A stretch of 64,000 bases of DNA, taken from NCBI GenBank assembly GCA_036346375.1, contig JAYEVE010000684.1, positions 124,001 to 188,000 on the forward strand, in the 5' to 3' direction. The notes below the pieces were generated by a model. The model was given only the letters and a program-made list of their open reading frames with translations, had not been told where the DNA came from and did no database searches. Below, piece after piece: positions 20,617-32,817 of this stretch. Origin of the DNA: Guadua angustifolia (taxonomy: Eukaryota; Streptophyta; Magnoliopsida; Poales; Poaceae). How positions within the stretch are numbered: the first letter of the stretch is position 1; every line of letters starts with the position of its first letter. The position numbers and the translations under genes are program-made.

Positions 20617-23600
20617 TGTAACGACCCTCATTTTAGCACAGAATGCCAAAATGAGAATCTTATGTGCATACAGTCCTAGTCTCTGGATCAGTAGCTAGTA
20701 CGCACATTTACAACAATTGGAATCACAACCATACATTATATTAATTAAGCGGAAGCGATTATACAAAGAAATCTTACAACTCAGAGTATATAGTAGCAAA
20801 AGAAGTAAGGCCTTGTAGTGTGCCCATCCATCCCGCAAGCAACTGACCAGGCATAAATCCCTAGAAAAGATCGCTTCAACGAAGATCCCGCAACCTGTGA
20901 TGAAATAAACCTTCGAAGCTTCGCTAGCTTGCCACCTAAAAATAACAAATTAAGCAAGGGTGAGTACTTTCGTACTCCGCAGGACTTAAGGTGGTATTTG
21001 CAAATGCATAAATGCAGGTCAAGTCAAAGGAGGCTACTACAATTAATTTGCATAAAGCGAAATTGAATTTGTAAATCAAGTTATTTGCAAACGAAATTTG
21101 TAAGAGCAAGTTTAATTGATAACAAATAAGTAAAGCATAGTAACACTCACAGTCCTCCAAGATGTGAGTGACGAATCATCAAATCCTGAAATCCATCAAT
21201 GTCAGCCCTTCGACATAAAGCAACAGTTGCAAAACAAATGAAACCAACCCTTTTGAAAATAATAAAACATCTAACATTGGAATGACTTCACCAAGTGCCC
21301 ATGACCGCGGGTACGGCTAATCGATTAGATTTATACTCTGCAGAGGTGTACAACTTTACCCACAAGGAATGATCAACCTTTTGCTCGACACACTTCCTTA
21401 GGTGCGCCGTCAAGGAGATCATACATAACCGTTACATTACCTAGACATGACTTTGATCCAGCCCGGGACGTTAACCCCTGTCGTAGAGACAGAAACACAC
21501 ACCCAAGTCGTGGATCCACTTTCATCACACCCAACACAACGTTTCTGAACACGGCAGGGCATACACCGTTGCACCGGTTATGCATTTACTCACATGAGCT
21601 ATGTGGAAGCCCCTAACAAGCAATCCAGAACGGAGTGCTTCTGCAAGCTCCCGCCTACCAAAGAGCAAAGCCATGTCTAAATAACTTAATAAGCTATGGC
21701 CGTCCCATACCGGACCTCGTGGTTGCAAGGAATTCTTGGATCAATAGTGTCCCATTGCTCGGTCCTTAATCCGACACGAGCGATACTTCACCCTACACTA
21801 TGTGCAATTCCTTTGGCACAACCGGCTATTGCCAATAATCGCCTGCGCCAAACCATAGTTTTATTTTGGGTTTTTAATCAAAATATCCGCAACCAACAGT
21901 GCCATTTCCAGTCATTTTTAGGAAACAGATCATCTGCATTGCTGTTTCTAAAGCATGGCTAAGCATGAATAATATGAACGCATATACCCATGATGACATT
22001 AAGTAATGCCTATCCTCAATCTAGGGTTATCAAGGTTCACATGTCCATAATTATCAAAGAAGGTTAATGAGACAATAGGTATAACTACTAGTATCACAAA
22101 ATAACAAGTTTACAGAAAGTAAACGCATGCATAAATTGGTTTAGTAAAACAAAAGGAAATTTAATACTGGGATTAATATGATCAAAGGGGTGCTTGCCTT
22201 GCTTAATCTTTGTTTACGATGAAGTTGAGGAGCGGCTGACGATAGCGACGACGGAGTTAGAGACGTCGAGTTCTACACGTCGATCAATGGAAATATAGCA
22301 AATAATAAACTTCAATAAGGGCAAAAAGAAAATAGATAGCAAGACAAATAAAGACTCTTCACAAGGAACAGAGATTGCTCTTTATTAATTTATTAATTTT
22401 ATTTTACGAATTCAAGATGCAAAAATTGGTTGGATTAATAGAATTAATCATTAGTTGCAAGGTTCATTGATTTTACTATTCACAATATGCTTTTCGCAAC
22501 TTTATTACTTACGGGGTTTGCTCTATTAGGATTCAGATTCAAAGCAAGATGAAATAAGAATATTTTCTAGATTATTACAGATCATATTCCAAAGATTATT
22601 TCTAGGCTATTCTTCATCGAATTTGGATTTAGATGAGCTGCTTCACGGGCTACTGAATAGGCTTAAATGATCACAATAGACTATGACTAAATAGCTTTTT
22701 ATATTTGATTGATTTCGAACAGAATTAGCTTTACGCTGGTTAGATCTATTGATTTAGGCTACTGGTATCATTTCCATGATATTTGAGAAGGTTCTGGTGA
22801 TACAAATATTATATTCGTTGATTTCTCATTTATACTCAAAGTTCATTCATCATATTACGGTCTCCAGAAAAGTGAATACTTACGGTTATTAAGCTAACAA
22901 GATTAACATGGAAATCATGGTGAAGTGAGATTATCTTTTCATAATAGGGTAGTCTATACTTTGGAGAGCACTACTGGGCTATTTTCATAAGTTTTAGGAT
23001 TTGGATGAGATATTATATTCATCGATGAAAAAGCTTATGTGGCATTATGAAGTTTACGCTATACGTAATCGGCGAGGTGAAATGCAAGGTTAACACTTAA
23101 GGGTATTGAGCTAATAAGAATAATATGCAAACCTTGATGAAATAAGATTCTTTCTATAGAATATGGTAGTATGAACTTTGTAAAGTGCTTCTAAACTTGT
23201 TTTTACTGATTTTAGCATTTAGACAATTTATTTTATTAATTGATGAAATAATATAAATGATCACAACACAAACGCTAAATCGGTCAAGATTCATTTTAAG
23301 TTTGTGACTACACTATACATGATCCTTTATTCATTTTTCAGGTATTAGCATGGTAAAATCCTAGGAATGTCTTAAAGCTGGTTTTGCATTATTTTGTTAC
23401 CAATCGCGATAGATTTCATATTTATTTGTTGTTGCAAGTTGCATTTCCTTTTACTAAAAGATTGCAAACTAAGTTCTATTTTAAATATTTTTGCATATCT
23501 AAGCTTCTTATAATTCCAGAAGCACATTCAAATTTATTTTATGATTTTAGGAGTTATATTTTTCATATATGCAATAATGTCCATAATAGTGTTTGTTTCA

Positions 23601-25954
23601 TTCTTGACTTTAATAATTGTTCTGTGACCCAAAAATTAGATATTTTTGTATCTTTTATTTCATCCTAGTCTTAGCATCATATAGGAATTTATTTTATTAT
23701 TTTATGACTTATTGTTGTGATTTAATATTAAGACCATATTAAGGTTATTAACAAAATTTAATTCAAATAATCTTTACGAAGTTCAAAAATTCAATGTTTT
23801 TGTATATTTAGAATATTGCTGATTTTATATGAATACAGAAATTGTTTTACTAGTTTTGGACTGAAAATGCACAGGGTATTAATGATTACATTTGTTTCGG
23901 TTTGGAAATGAACTGAAAAAGGAAAATACGCTTCCTGAAGGAGAAGGCGTCTTTACCCCTATGAACTGGAGTTGTTTGCTCTATCTGACAAGGAGGGCCC
24001 ACGCGGCAGCGAAAGAAAACAGAGCAGCGGATAGGGCATGGCGGCGACGGCACTCCGGCAATGATCCGGCGAAGGCGACAGCACAGGAAGAACAAGCTCG
24101 ACGAGGCGCACAAGGTGGTGGAACCCATTCGGTCGGAGACGAAGCAGAGAGGGGCGCTACCGAGCTCAAGCGGCGGCGGGCATAGTAGCTCACCAGAGAA
24201 GATGAACAGAGACATTAGGGACTGAGTTGGTAGCATGTTAAGCATAAAAGGGTGCTATAGGTTCCATTTTACCTACTGGCCGGGGTGGAGATGAATGGAG
24301 GAGCTCTGCCACCATGCGCCGGCTTTGGAGAAGAAGCCTCCATGGCGGCGGTGGGCTACAGGCTTGAAGAGCTGAAATTGAGGCTTGTGAGGTGATCAGT
24401 GGTGGCCAAGGATGCTATTCGCTTCGAGGAATTGGATTAAATCTCACCGGATCGCTTGAATCAACTTCTCCCCCTTTTCTCTGTGTTTCAGTAGAAATGG
24501 AGAACAGACAAGAGCATAGCTCAGGTGATCTTCAAGCTAGGGAGCTGAGTGGGGTTAGGGAGTTTTCCTGAATGCTGTGGCTCGGTCGGATTGATCAGTG
24601 TTTCACTGGGTTAGCTAATTTGGTTTCGGACTCAAGCTCTAAGGTTTTCAGCCATGGCGGAAGAGAAGTGCTCCGGGCGTGCTAGTTAGAAGAGGGTAGG
24701 ATGAGATGAGGGAGATGAGCAAACGGTTCACTGAGATCATTGAGGTGCAATATATGGCCAAGGAACTGAGCGGATGAGCCGGCCTTGGTTGAGTTTGTCT
24801 CGGACGGGAGCTTCACCGAATGTGAAAGGAAAAATGGCGAGCTGGCGAAAGCGGTAATTGAGGCGGTATGGCGCGAGAGGCCCGAGGTCGAATGTGGCTG
24901 AGGCGAGGTGGACCGAGTGCTGGTGATGCGACCAATTGGCGAGGCAAATCAACGGATTTAGCTCGGTTGACGCGATGAATCGGGAGACTTCCCCGCCTCG
25001 GTCGGGAGAACAGCGAAAGAGGAGAAGACGGGCCTGGCGAGTGGGGCCTGGGGACCACTGGCAGTGACTGAAGGTTCAACCGTTGTGCACCAACAGAACG
25101 GAATGGAGGAGAAAGTTGGCCCATATGTCAGCGACAGGGTCAAAAGCAAAGGACGGCTCCGGTTCAATCAGTGCTGACTTTGATTTTATTGGGATGCCAA
25201 TTGAGAGTAGAAAATTGTCAAACTTTTTGACCGAAGTTAATGGATAGATCTTGATGCCTGGTAAAATTTTTAGATAAATATGAGTTACCGAAAAATTATT
25301 AATATTCCTACAACAGTGACTGCTCCAAATTATTATTTAGGCTTTTGACTTTTCTTTAAGAGTAAGTGAAGTCTATTATTTTTGAAACATTGTTTTTTGG
25401 ATTAATTTGATCTAAGAATGATTCTGTAAAATTTTTAGGTCGAAATATTTCTTCATTATTTTATATAAATTCTGACATTGCAAATTCCAGATTTTCAGAA
25501 TTTCAGTTTGTAAATTTTGAAAAGTGCTAAATGACATTATTAATTTATGACATTTTTGATAGATGTATAAATAGCATTGAGGTTTCCATGGTAATTTTTA
25601 AAGCTCCATTTGTGACTCCAATATTTTATATAAATTCTGACAATGCATCATTTAGAATTAAAAGTTGTCTCTTTAATTTATCTCTTCATTATTCTATGTA
25701 TAAAATTTCATTTTCTGGATAAAATGGCTTACTTGCATGCTCAGGGTTCTCATGTTAAATTTTTCAAATTTTTAATTTTTATCTTTTTGCCTTTTTCTCT
25801 TTTTCATTCCTCTCTTCTCTTTTATTTGTTTATTCTCACAACACAAAAATCCAAAGAAATCCAAATAAAAATCAATATTCAGAAATCCCAGAAATATTCA
25901 CAATCAAATTTAAATATTATATTTTTACTGTTCTCAAATTTTTGGGTTGTTACA
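20617..25954 (-). mobile_element. solo LTR, 5.34 kb, Tekay/RIRE-like Ty3/gypsy
   Basis: The ends are TGTAACGACCC (20617) and GGGTTGTTACA (25954), TG...CA with a short inverted repeat. They are flanked by a perfect AAGTG duplication at 20612-20616 and 25955-25959. No gag, pol, primer site or second LTR exists inside, so it is a solo LTR. Phrases such as GTGAGTACTTTCGTACTCCG (20960) and ACTCTGCAGAGGTGTACAA (21337) match my recollection of grass Tekay-type LTRs. By comparison with the 42.5-kb copy, transcription would run on the minus strand, with the GC-rich promoter/leader at about 24000-25150 and AT-rich DNA at 22200-23850. No protein is encoded. Confidence 0.85.
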
Positions 25955-26030
25955 AAGTGCTTGATGCAGTGGTAGAACACATGCCCGTGAGCCAGCCAAT
26001 CTTGAGTTTGATTCCCGGTAAAAACTCCTT
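25955..26030 (+). repeat. tRNA-like sequence with Pol III A and B boxes
   Basis: An A-box-like TGATGCAGTGG at 25962-25972 and a B-box-like GTTTGATTCCC at 26006-26016 are 34 bp apart, the usual tRNA spacing. The D-loop-like GTGGTAGAACA follows the A box. It does not fold into a full tRNA cloverleaf, so it is called as a tRNA-derived repeat, not a tRNA gene. Confidence 0.4.
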
Positions 26031-27081
26031 TTCTTTTCTTTTTCCCCATTTTAATCCTTTTGCTCATATCTTTTGTCAGAAAGGTCCAAATAAAGTGAAC
26101 TCAATTTCCAAATTTGTATTACACCACGTAGATTTAGAATATGCAATAAAACCTTATGTGTTTCCTAGAAGATCAAACCGTTTGAATCAAATTTGTATTC
26201 GATCCCGTTTATGTGCTATAAGACAACTATATAAACTATAGCTCCTAAAATCATGAAATTTTTATCACACACTCCTGTGGTCACCAATGTTCTATTTTTG
26301 CAAAAAAATATTTGATTTGAACCAGGTTTGAACCCTAAGATTTGATGTAGAACACCTCTCTTGCTTAAGGAAATCGAGTAGCTGAAATTTGTATCAAATG
26401 AATTCAAATCTGAGAAAAACCAATTTAGTTATACCACTGAGGTTATAAGGACCCCAAATATACAAAAATATTTAAATTTTACTATAGTTAACGATGGTTA
26501 ATTGATAGTCAAAGTTTTAATACGGGTTATGTCCGAGTAGCCATAACTTGTATAATCGGACCTAAAATTCGATGAAACCAATTTCTCAGAACTTAGAAAA
26601 TGATATCCTTTCTAGTTATATAAAAATGACTCATATTTGTGCTGTGTTAAAATATTTTAATACAAAGCACTAATGTTCCGTTATGTGGAAAACATCTCGG
26701 ATAAAAGCTAAAAAGCACGGAACCAACTTTAAAACACTCTTAGAATCATCCCCTACTAATGCGTAAAAAATAGATAAATTATCTGAAGATGCGTGCAAGC
26801 TAGAAAGCGAAATAGAGCATAAAAGCGTGTGGGCGTAAATCACTGAAGCCATTTCGGTAATCTATAAGATACCTCGGCTAAATACAACAATTTGGAGGAA
26901 TGGCCCAGAAACACTTCACAATATGTACTACCATAATCTGAAAAAAATATTCTATTTAGGACTTACTCTGTATATAAATTCGGCTTCTACAAATACCTTT
27001 CGTGAATTAGTCGTGTAGGAAACTAAACTACTTAGAATAACTCGTCCAAATGTAAATCTCAGTAGGACTAGCTTAGAAATA
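26031..27081. other. no gene; unclassified, LTR-like AT-rich sequence
   Basis: No protein family or terminal repeat is visible. Phrases such as GGGTTATGTCCGAGTAGCCATAAC (shortened here) resemble non-coding parts of grass gypsy LTRs. It abuts the truncated integrase end of the minus-strand gypsy element, whose 3' LTR is missing. Confidence 0.35.
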
Positions 27082-29404
27082 TTATTTGGTATATGGACAA
27101 CATTCCACATTGTTCTTCATCTTGGGCCAGTAGAATATTTTCTTGAGGCGATGATAAGTAGCTTTAACACATGAATGTCCTCCTATAGCCGAAGTGTGAA
27201 AACTCTCAATCAATTGTTGTCTAGTATCATTCCCATCTCCCACGTAAATCTTCCCCTTGTATTTTAGAATGTCAACTTCTAGTTTGTATTTGCCGTCAGG
27301 ACTAAGTTGACTTTGCAGGTCCTTCTGAAGCTTAGCAACTTTGTGATCATTAGCATAGCTAAGTTCCACATATCTTGTATCCATTCAGGAATCACATATG
27401 AAATAGACATGAATCTATCTTCTTCAAATGAATAATGATCTTTTCTAGATAGAGCATCTGTAACTTTGTTTTCTTTACCCTTTTTATACTCAATGCTATA
27501 ATCAAATTCCAAAAGCTTTAATAGCAACTTGTGTTGAATTCCTTGTACTAGCTTTTGTGTGGTGATGAATTTAAGACTTTACTGGTCAGTTTTGATGATT
27601 ACCTTGCTTCCCAAGAGATAATGTCACTATTTCTTTAGAGCTTCTAGTATAGCAAGTGCTTCTTTATCATACATAGACTTACTTTGAGCTCTAGATCCCA
27701 AAGCTTTACTGAAGTATGCTATTGGTCGACCTCTTTGTATCAATACGGCTCCAATTCCAGTACCACTAGTGTCTGTTCCAAATTGGAAGGGTTGCTAAAA
27801 GTCTGGTAGAGCTAATACAGGACAGGTAGTCATGACGGTTTTCTACTTTTAAAAAGAGTTTACCTGTTCTTGCCCCCAGCTAAAGCTTTCTTTCTTTAAC
27901 ATATCAAATAGTGGCCTGCAAATGTTTCTATATCCTAGTACAACAATACCATGTTAACCCTAAAAAACCTTTCAGTTTAGAAATGTTGTTAGGTTTAGGC
28001 CAATTCACCACATCTGCAATTTTTTCGGGTCAGTCGATACTCCATCTACACTGATTATATGGCCTAGATATTCTGTCTTGCCCACTGCAAAGGTACATTT
28101 ACTTCTTTGTGCCACCAATTGGTTCTTCTACAGTAAGTGTAAAGCCAAATCCAAATGAGTCAGATGCTCTTCAAAAGATTTGCTATATACTAGTATATCA
28201 TCAAAAAAACCAATATGAATTTCCTCAGATGCTCAGCAAAGACTTGATTCATGAGAGCTTGGAAAGTTGGAGGGGCATTGCAAAGTCCAAACAACATAAC
28301 AGTGTATTCGTAATAACCCAGATACGTCCAAAAGGCAGTTTTGGGAATGTCATCTTCGCTCATCCGAATCTGATGATAACCAGGTTTTAGATCCAACTTG
28401 GAAAAGATTACTGCTCCATGTAACTCATCAATTATATCCTCAATAATGGGCATTGGAAACTTATTTTTCACAGTTAGAGTATTAAGTTGTCGGAAGTCAA
28501 CACACATGCTCCATCCTCCCTTCTTCCGAACCATCACGACAGGAGATGAACAAGGACTGGAACAGGGACAAATCTCACCAATTCTTAGTAGTGTCTTGAT
28601 GATATCCTCTAGGGCATCTCTTTGGTAATGAGGCACTCGGTAAGGTCTGAGATTAGGTGGCTCTGCCCCCGGTTTCAAATGGATGACATGGTCGCAGGTC
28701 CTGTTTGGGGGTAGCTCTTGCTGTTCCTTGAAAACACTAGCATATCGATGCAAGATCTCCAGGATTTCCCTCGGAATGTTATCCTCATGACTCCCGGATT
28801 CAGCATCTACCACATTAATTTGAATGAGACATCCACTGATTCCCTTTTGCATCATTTTTTGGAGCTGATTGACTGATATTCTAACTTTGTCTGTCGACTG
28901 AGTGTAATCTGCAAATTGGACAGGTTGGCCATCCTTCTGAATAGTCAGTATTTTCTTCTTGAGATCCAAGGTAATTGGACTGAAGTTATAAATCCAATCA
29001 GCACCGAAAATGATATCATAATTACCATGCTGAAGTAACTTGAAACTAGAGCAAAAAGGTATGCTCTGAATGTGATATTGAAGCTTGCCGGTTTTTGCAT
29101 CAAACAAGAGTTCTCCACCGCTAGCTATAATTACCTTTTCCCCTTTGATATAATTCAATGAATATCCATTCTTCATAGCAAATTCATAATCTATAAATTA
29201 ATCCGTGCTCCTGTTATCTACTAAAGCAATAGCTCTTTTAGGCCCAAGATCAACTACCAATGTGAATTGGAATGGTCCAGAACTACCATGTACAGCATGA
29301 GTGGATATTTGCATCAAATGATCTTTAGATTCTATTTGTTCAATCAAATTAGGACTACCTGGTGCAGTCACATATCCTTGATCCACAGACCCCTCAATTC
29401 CTTC
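27082..29404 (-). pseudogene. gypsy pol: protease, RT, RNase H, integrase N-terminus
   Basis: Protease is near 29200: ALVDNRSTD, where the catalytic DSG has become DNR, then a stop. RT spans roughly 28750-28130 with ILHRYASVF, LPPNRTCDHVIHLKPGAEP, MCVDFRQLNTLTVKNKFPMP, FSKLDLKPGYHQIRM and FGLCNAPPTFQALMN. The catalytic box is shifted out of frame by a one-base change at about 28195. RNase H (28000-27430) shows YFSKALGSRAQSKSMYDKEALAIL and HKLLLKLLEFDYSIEYKKGKENK, ending at DALSRKDH. The integrase H2C2 finger (HTSAIGGH...WPKM...C) ends the element. It would reverse-transcribe and integrate the element if intact. Confidence 0.9.
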
Positions 29405-30865
29405 ACCTCTGTTGTATTCTCATTCTCCTTGCAACAGGAGAGCATGTAGAGCTTTTTTAACTTTACACTGACGCTGATGACCGGGTGACCATGGTTCCTT
29501 ACAATGCCAACACAACTTTTCCTTCTGTCGGTTGTTAAACTCTTTTGATTTTCCGAACTGCCCAAACTGACAGTCTTTTGTACTGAGGGTTTCTGTCCCA
29601 CTGCTTGCGTCTTAAATTTGGAAGACACTCCACCCGGGCTATTTCTCTTGGCCCAAACATCCAATAGGCTTCAAGGAGACCTTTTGGTTGATGGCTGCTA
29701 ACTTCATATTTAATTTCATCCTTCAATCCCCCAATGAAACAACTCAAAAGATAGTGTTCCTGAAGATAAGGGTGATCTCTTTTGACTAGCTCTACACATT
29801 TTTCAAAATGATCTATATACTTGTTTACATTACTCACATGCTTGATATTTTGTAATTTCTCCACAGGTTCATGGGCACTTGCTTCGGCAAATCGATCACA
29901 CAAAATAGTACTGAATTGTAACCAGTTTAGTTGCTGCCATGAGATACCAATACCTTTAAACCAGGTTTGAGCTCTACCAACCAAATGACCCGAAGCTAAG
30001 TTAACCAGGGGCGGATTCAGAAAAATAGGTTATTGGGGTCGTTGGGGTCGTTACAGTAACTTATAGCTTATATATGCTTATATACTAATAGAATACAATT
30101 AGATCTATATGTGATTTTAGCAAAGTCATTGGGGTCATTTGACCCCACTAATTGCATGTAGATCCGCCCCTGAAGTTAACCCATTGTTCCATTGGTGTGC
30201 CTGCCACTTCGAAGAACTTTTCACATAGTTCAATCCATCCCAAAGGATTGTCTCCATCAAAAAGAGTTAATTCTAATTTTGGACCTTTGATAACGGCTTC
30301 GGCATAATGATGTGTCTGATGATTATCTCCCAAATACACATTCCTTTGTGCATCAAAAAGATGACTCCAGCCCTGGCTGGTGAGTTACTTGTGGCATTGC
30401 TGCTGTATGGTATGTAACCCCAGAAGAATGATTGTGACCAAAAATTGGGTGATGATGTATTGGCACTTGTGACGAAAATGACATTGAACCTATTCCCATC
30501 GGCTGATAATGACCAGGATCAGCCAGGTACTTCAAATCCTCCTTGCTCTCTGAGATGGAAACAGCTGGAGTATAAACTGGTAAAGTACTGCTAGTAATAG
30601 CCTGTTCCTCAACAAATATAGATGGGTTACTGCTCATATGAGGAAAGTGAGGAGGCATCACCTAAGGATTTAGAAGTGCTGGTCCTGGATTAGCTACTTC
30701 TTCCATGGCTACAGGTGTATGAATATTGCTTCTGCTATTACTCATTTGGCCTGGACGATTCAACAAGAGAGACTCGATCTCTGCCAGATCGGTCTCAGTC
30801 AATCTCTCATGGATCTTTGCAATTTCCATTCTATTTTCACGCTCAAGCACTTCTCCAGAACTCAC
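29405..30865 (-). pseudogene. gypsy gag
   Basis: The frame opens at 30865 (MSSGEVLERENRMEIAKIHE). There is a TAG at 30662-30664 in frame, and a frameshift near 30350 follows. The conserved retrotransposon gag domain has KLELTLFDGDNPLGWIELCEKFF, then (after a MITE) LVGRAQTWFKGIGISWQQLNW, FSTILCDRFAE, VNKYIDHFEKCVELVKRD and LLSCFIGGLKDEIKYEV. Downstream in a shifted frame is a knuckle-like CWHCKEPWSPGHQRQC. The MITE at 30006-30172 lies within the codons for WVN; deleting it plus one 8-bp duplication restores the frame exactly. Confidence 0.88.
30006..30172. mobile_element. 167-bp hAT-type MITE inside gypsy gag
   Basis: Terminal inverted repeats are CAGGGGCGGAT at 30006 and ATCCGCCCCTG at 30172. 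The 8-bp target duplication AAGTTAAC is perfect (29998-30005 and 30173-30180). The interior is AT-rich with GGGGTC/GACCCC subterminal repeats. Too small to encode a transposase. Confidence 0.93.
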
Positions 30866-30977
30866 TTCTTGATATTGGAATCCTGTAGACTTTTTTCTTC
30901 AAAATCGACCAAATAGAGGGATTTTACGGCTTACCAACCTCTGTCCAGTGTTATACAACAATCGCCAAGGAGCGTAC

Positions 30978-30989
30978 GCTCTGATACCA
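30978..30989 (-). promoter_or_regulatory. gypsy primer-binding site
   Basis: Minus-strand TGGTATCAGAGC, perfect for initiator-Met tRNA, three bases from the LTR edge at 30993. Confidence 0.9.
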
Positions 30990-30992
30990 CTT

Positions 30993-31403
30993 TGTCAAGC
31001 GCCAACAAAAATCCGACTGGAAACAATCCGAAAATACCCAGCAAAAACGATCAAAAATGAAGAGCAGGAAGAGGAACATAAACTGGGGTTTACTCTATCA
31101 ACTACAGGAGACTAGCAGATGAGATTCCAATCGTTCTCTTTCCTTTCCATTCACTCCTTTTAAGCAACCAGCGTCAGAGTTTGTTACAAACTCGGTAAAA
31201 GTGACAAACTTCAGAAATAACGACACAAGTAACAGTAACGACAACATCTGATTTTACATTCAGCACAGTAAAACTCATTAGCAAATGGAGACCGTCGGAT
31301 GTTGATCTGAAGCTCTTCTGCTACCCCGACCGTCCGATGCACATAATAGGCGAAGCGGTACTCATTTCTTCCCGTCTTCTTCCTCCTAGTATTAGCGCTG
31401 ACA
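30993..31403 (-). repeat. 5' LTR of the gypsy element
   Basis: On the plus strand it starts TGTCAAGCGCC and ends AGCGCTGACA, giving TG...CA with a short inverted repeat. It sits directly outside the primer site. The partner LTR is absent, so a target duplication cannot be tested. Confidence 0.8.
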
Positions 31404-31941
31404 ATACCTGACAAGCGAAACGCGCGAGGCAATACGGCGAATCAATGGAGGTTGACGTCTTGGCACCAAACCGGGATGCCAGCATATGGAAAAACCGAGA
31501 ACCAAGAAATCACAACGAATCGCTGGCGAAGTGACGGTCCGACGATAAAAACCAGATGAGATCAGATGGGGAACGACGTCCGACGATAAAAATATAGCAT
31601 GTGGAAGTGGAACAACTAAGAATCGAAAAACCACAGCGAATCGATGACGCAGCAAGCCCCGGCGAGAGAAATCAGATGGAGAACGGTGGCTGGCGATAGA
31701 ATATAAATCAGATGGGGAACGATAGGCCACCGAGACGAAACGCGCGGAGAGAGACGGGGCGGAGATCCATTTCCCCTAAAAGCGAACCAAGTGAACCGGC
31801 GGAGCACACGAGAACACGACGCCTCGGGGCGAGGAGCAGGGACGGAGTGAACAAGGCGAGCTGACGGTGCGCACGGCCTCCAGCGGCACCGCGAACACGC
31901 GACTACGCGAGAGACGGCAGGAACCGAAAGTAACGGCGCTT
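31404..31941. other. no gene; GC-rich DNA with a diverged internal repeat
   Basis: Phrases of the type AATCAGATGGGGAACG recur about four times (near 31555-31570, 31670, 31710), in company with CACAACGAATCG/CACAGCGAATCG. Minus-strand open frames are arginine- and serine-rich and overlap each other, which fits chance openness of GC-rich repeats. It may be a 5' leader of a host gene or element. Confidence 0.4.
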
Positions 31942-32817
31942 TCGGGCCTGTTTGTTTCAGTTGAGGATTGTGAAAAGCAGCTTTTAAAATCTGAAAAGGC
32001 AACAAACAGCAAACTTTTAATTTAGATTGTAACAATCTGGAGGTCAGATTGTAGCAATCCTATAATCCACTCTTCCCCAGTTTTCCCTAGCTTTTATTTT
32101 GCAAAAGACCACAATACACATCCAACTTTAACCAAAATTACCCACTATTACCCTCACTGTTCACGCTCCTGTTCACATCCAAGCCAGGGTCTGTCATCCA
32201 ACGCAAGCACTGACATCCAACGTGGTGGCCGGCGAGCTCGCCGTTTCTGATTGCAGACCGTCTCTATATTGTATTATTATTTCATCCATCGAAAGAAACC
32301 ACTTCTCAGATTTGAGGGGGTTTTTTTTGGGGGTCTTTTCTTCTTTTGTCTCAAGGGATTTTTTTTTCATCTTGACTTTGATCTCATGCACAATAAACTC
32401 AAGTCTATTCGTGCACACGTTTCCTTCCGTCCGAAGTTCAAAGTAAGGTCCAACATCTTTCAGAGTACTGGCAATGGTGAATTATAAGATGAAAATAGAG
32501 ATATGAATGCCTTTCGTGATAACCTTGCTAATGTTTTGTTTGCTATGAGAGAGTAGTTTGCTATTAGGAGATTAAATTATGCATTTTCGTAATTTATAAA
32601 TAAGCTACAAGTACGAAAAAATGAAAATAAGGCAACAAAACAAGTCGAGGGTACTATAGACTTTTGTCAAGCAGAAACAACAATCCAAACACACTATAAT
32701 CTGGGTTACCAAACAACCATGAGCTTTTCAACCTCCAGCTTTTTAACAATCCAGCTTTTATAATCCAGCTTTTAAAAGCTGCTTTCTATAATCCCCAGCT
32801 GAAACAAACAGGCCCGA
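31942..32817. mobile_element. 876-bp terminal-inverted-repeat element
   Basis: The left end TCGGGCCTGTTTGTTTCAG is the exact inverse of the right end CTGAAACAAACAGGCCCGA. The homology continues inward through AGCAGCTTTTAAAA (31975, 32770). The right side has extra AATCCAGCTTTT repeats (32740-32765). Such GGGCCTGTTTG ends are typical of grass Tourist/PIF-Harbinger-type elements. No clean target duplication is seen, and no transposase is encoded. Confidence 0.75.

Larger units (their letters stand above)
27082..31403 (-). mobile_element. Ty3/gypsy retrotransposon, minus strand, 3'-truncated
   Basis: The 5' LTR (30993-31403), Met-tRNA primer site, gag and pol run right to left. Pol order is protease, RT, RNase H, integrase, which defines Ty3/gypsy. 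The element stops inside the integrase zinc-finger region at about 27082, and no 3' LTR follows. The short (411 bp) LTR and Met primer would fit a Reina-like chromovirus (inference). Many stops and frameshifts are present. Confidence 0.88.

Noticed and set aside
24813..25124. 103-codon minus frame in the solo LTR
   Set aside because: It lies in the GC-rich leader part of the LTR. The corresponding part of the 41-kb copy has no matching frame.
20617..25954. DNA transposon with TGTAAC inverted ends
   Set aside because: A 5-bp duplication, TG...CA ends and homology to other LTR copies fit a solo LTR better, and no transposase is present.
25955..26030. functional tRNA gene
   Set aside because: A and B boxes are present, but acceptor and anticodon stems do not pair.
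31616..32035. 139-codon minus frame
   Set aside because: It runs across the boundary of the TIR element at 31942 and is cysteine/arginine-rich low complexity, so it is not a single gene.
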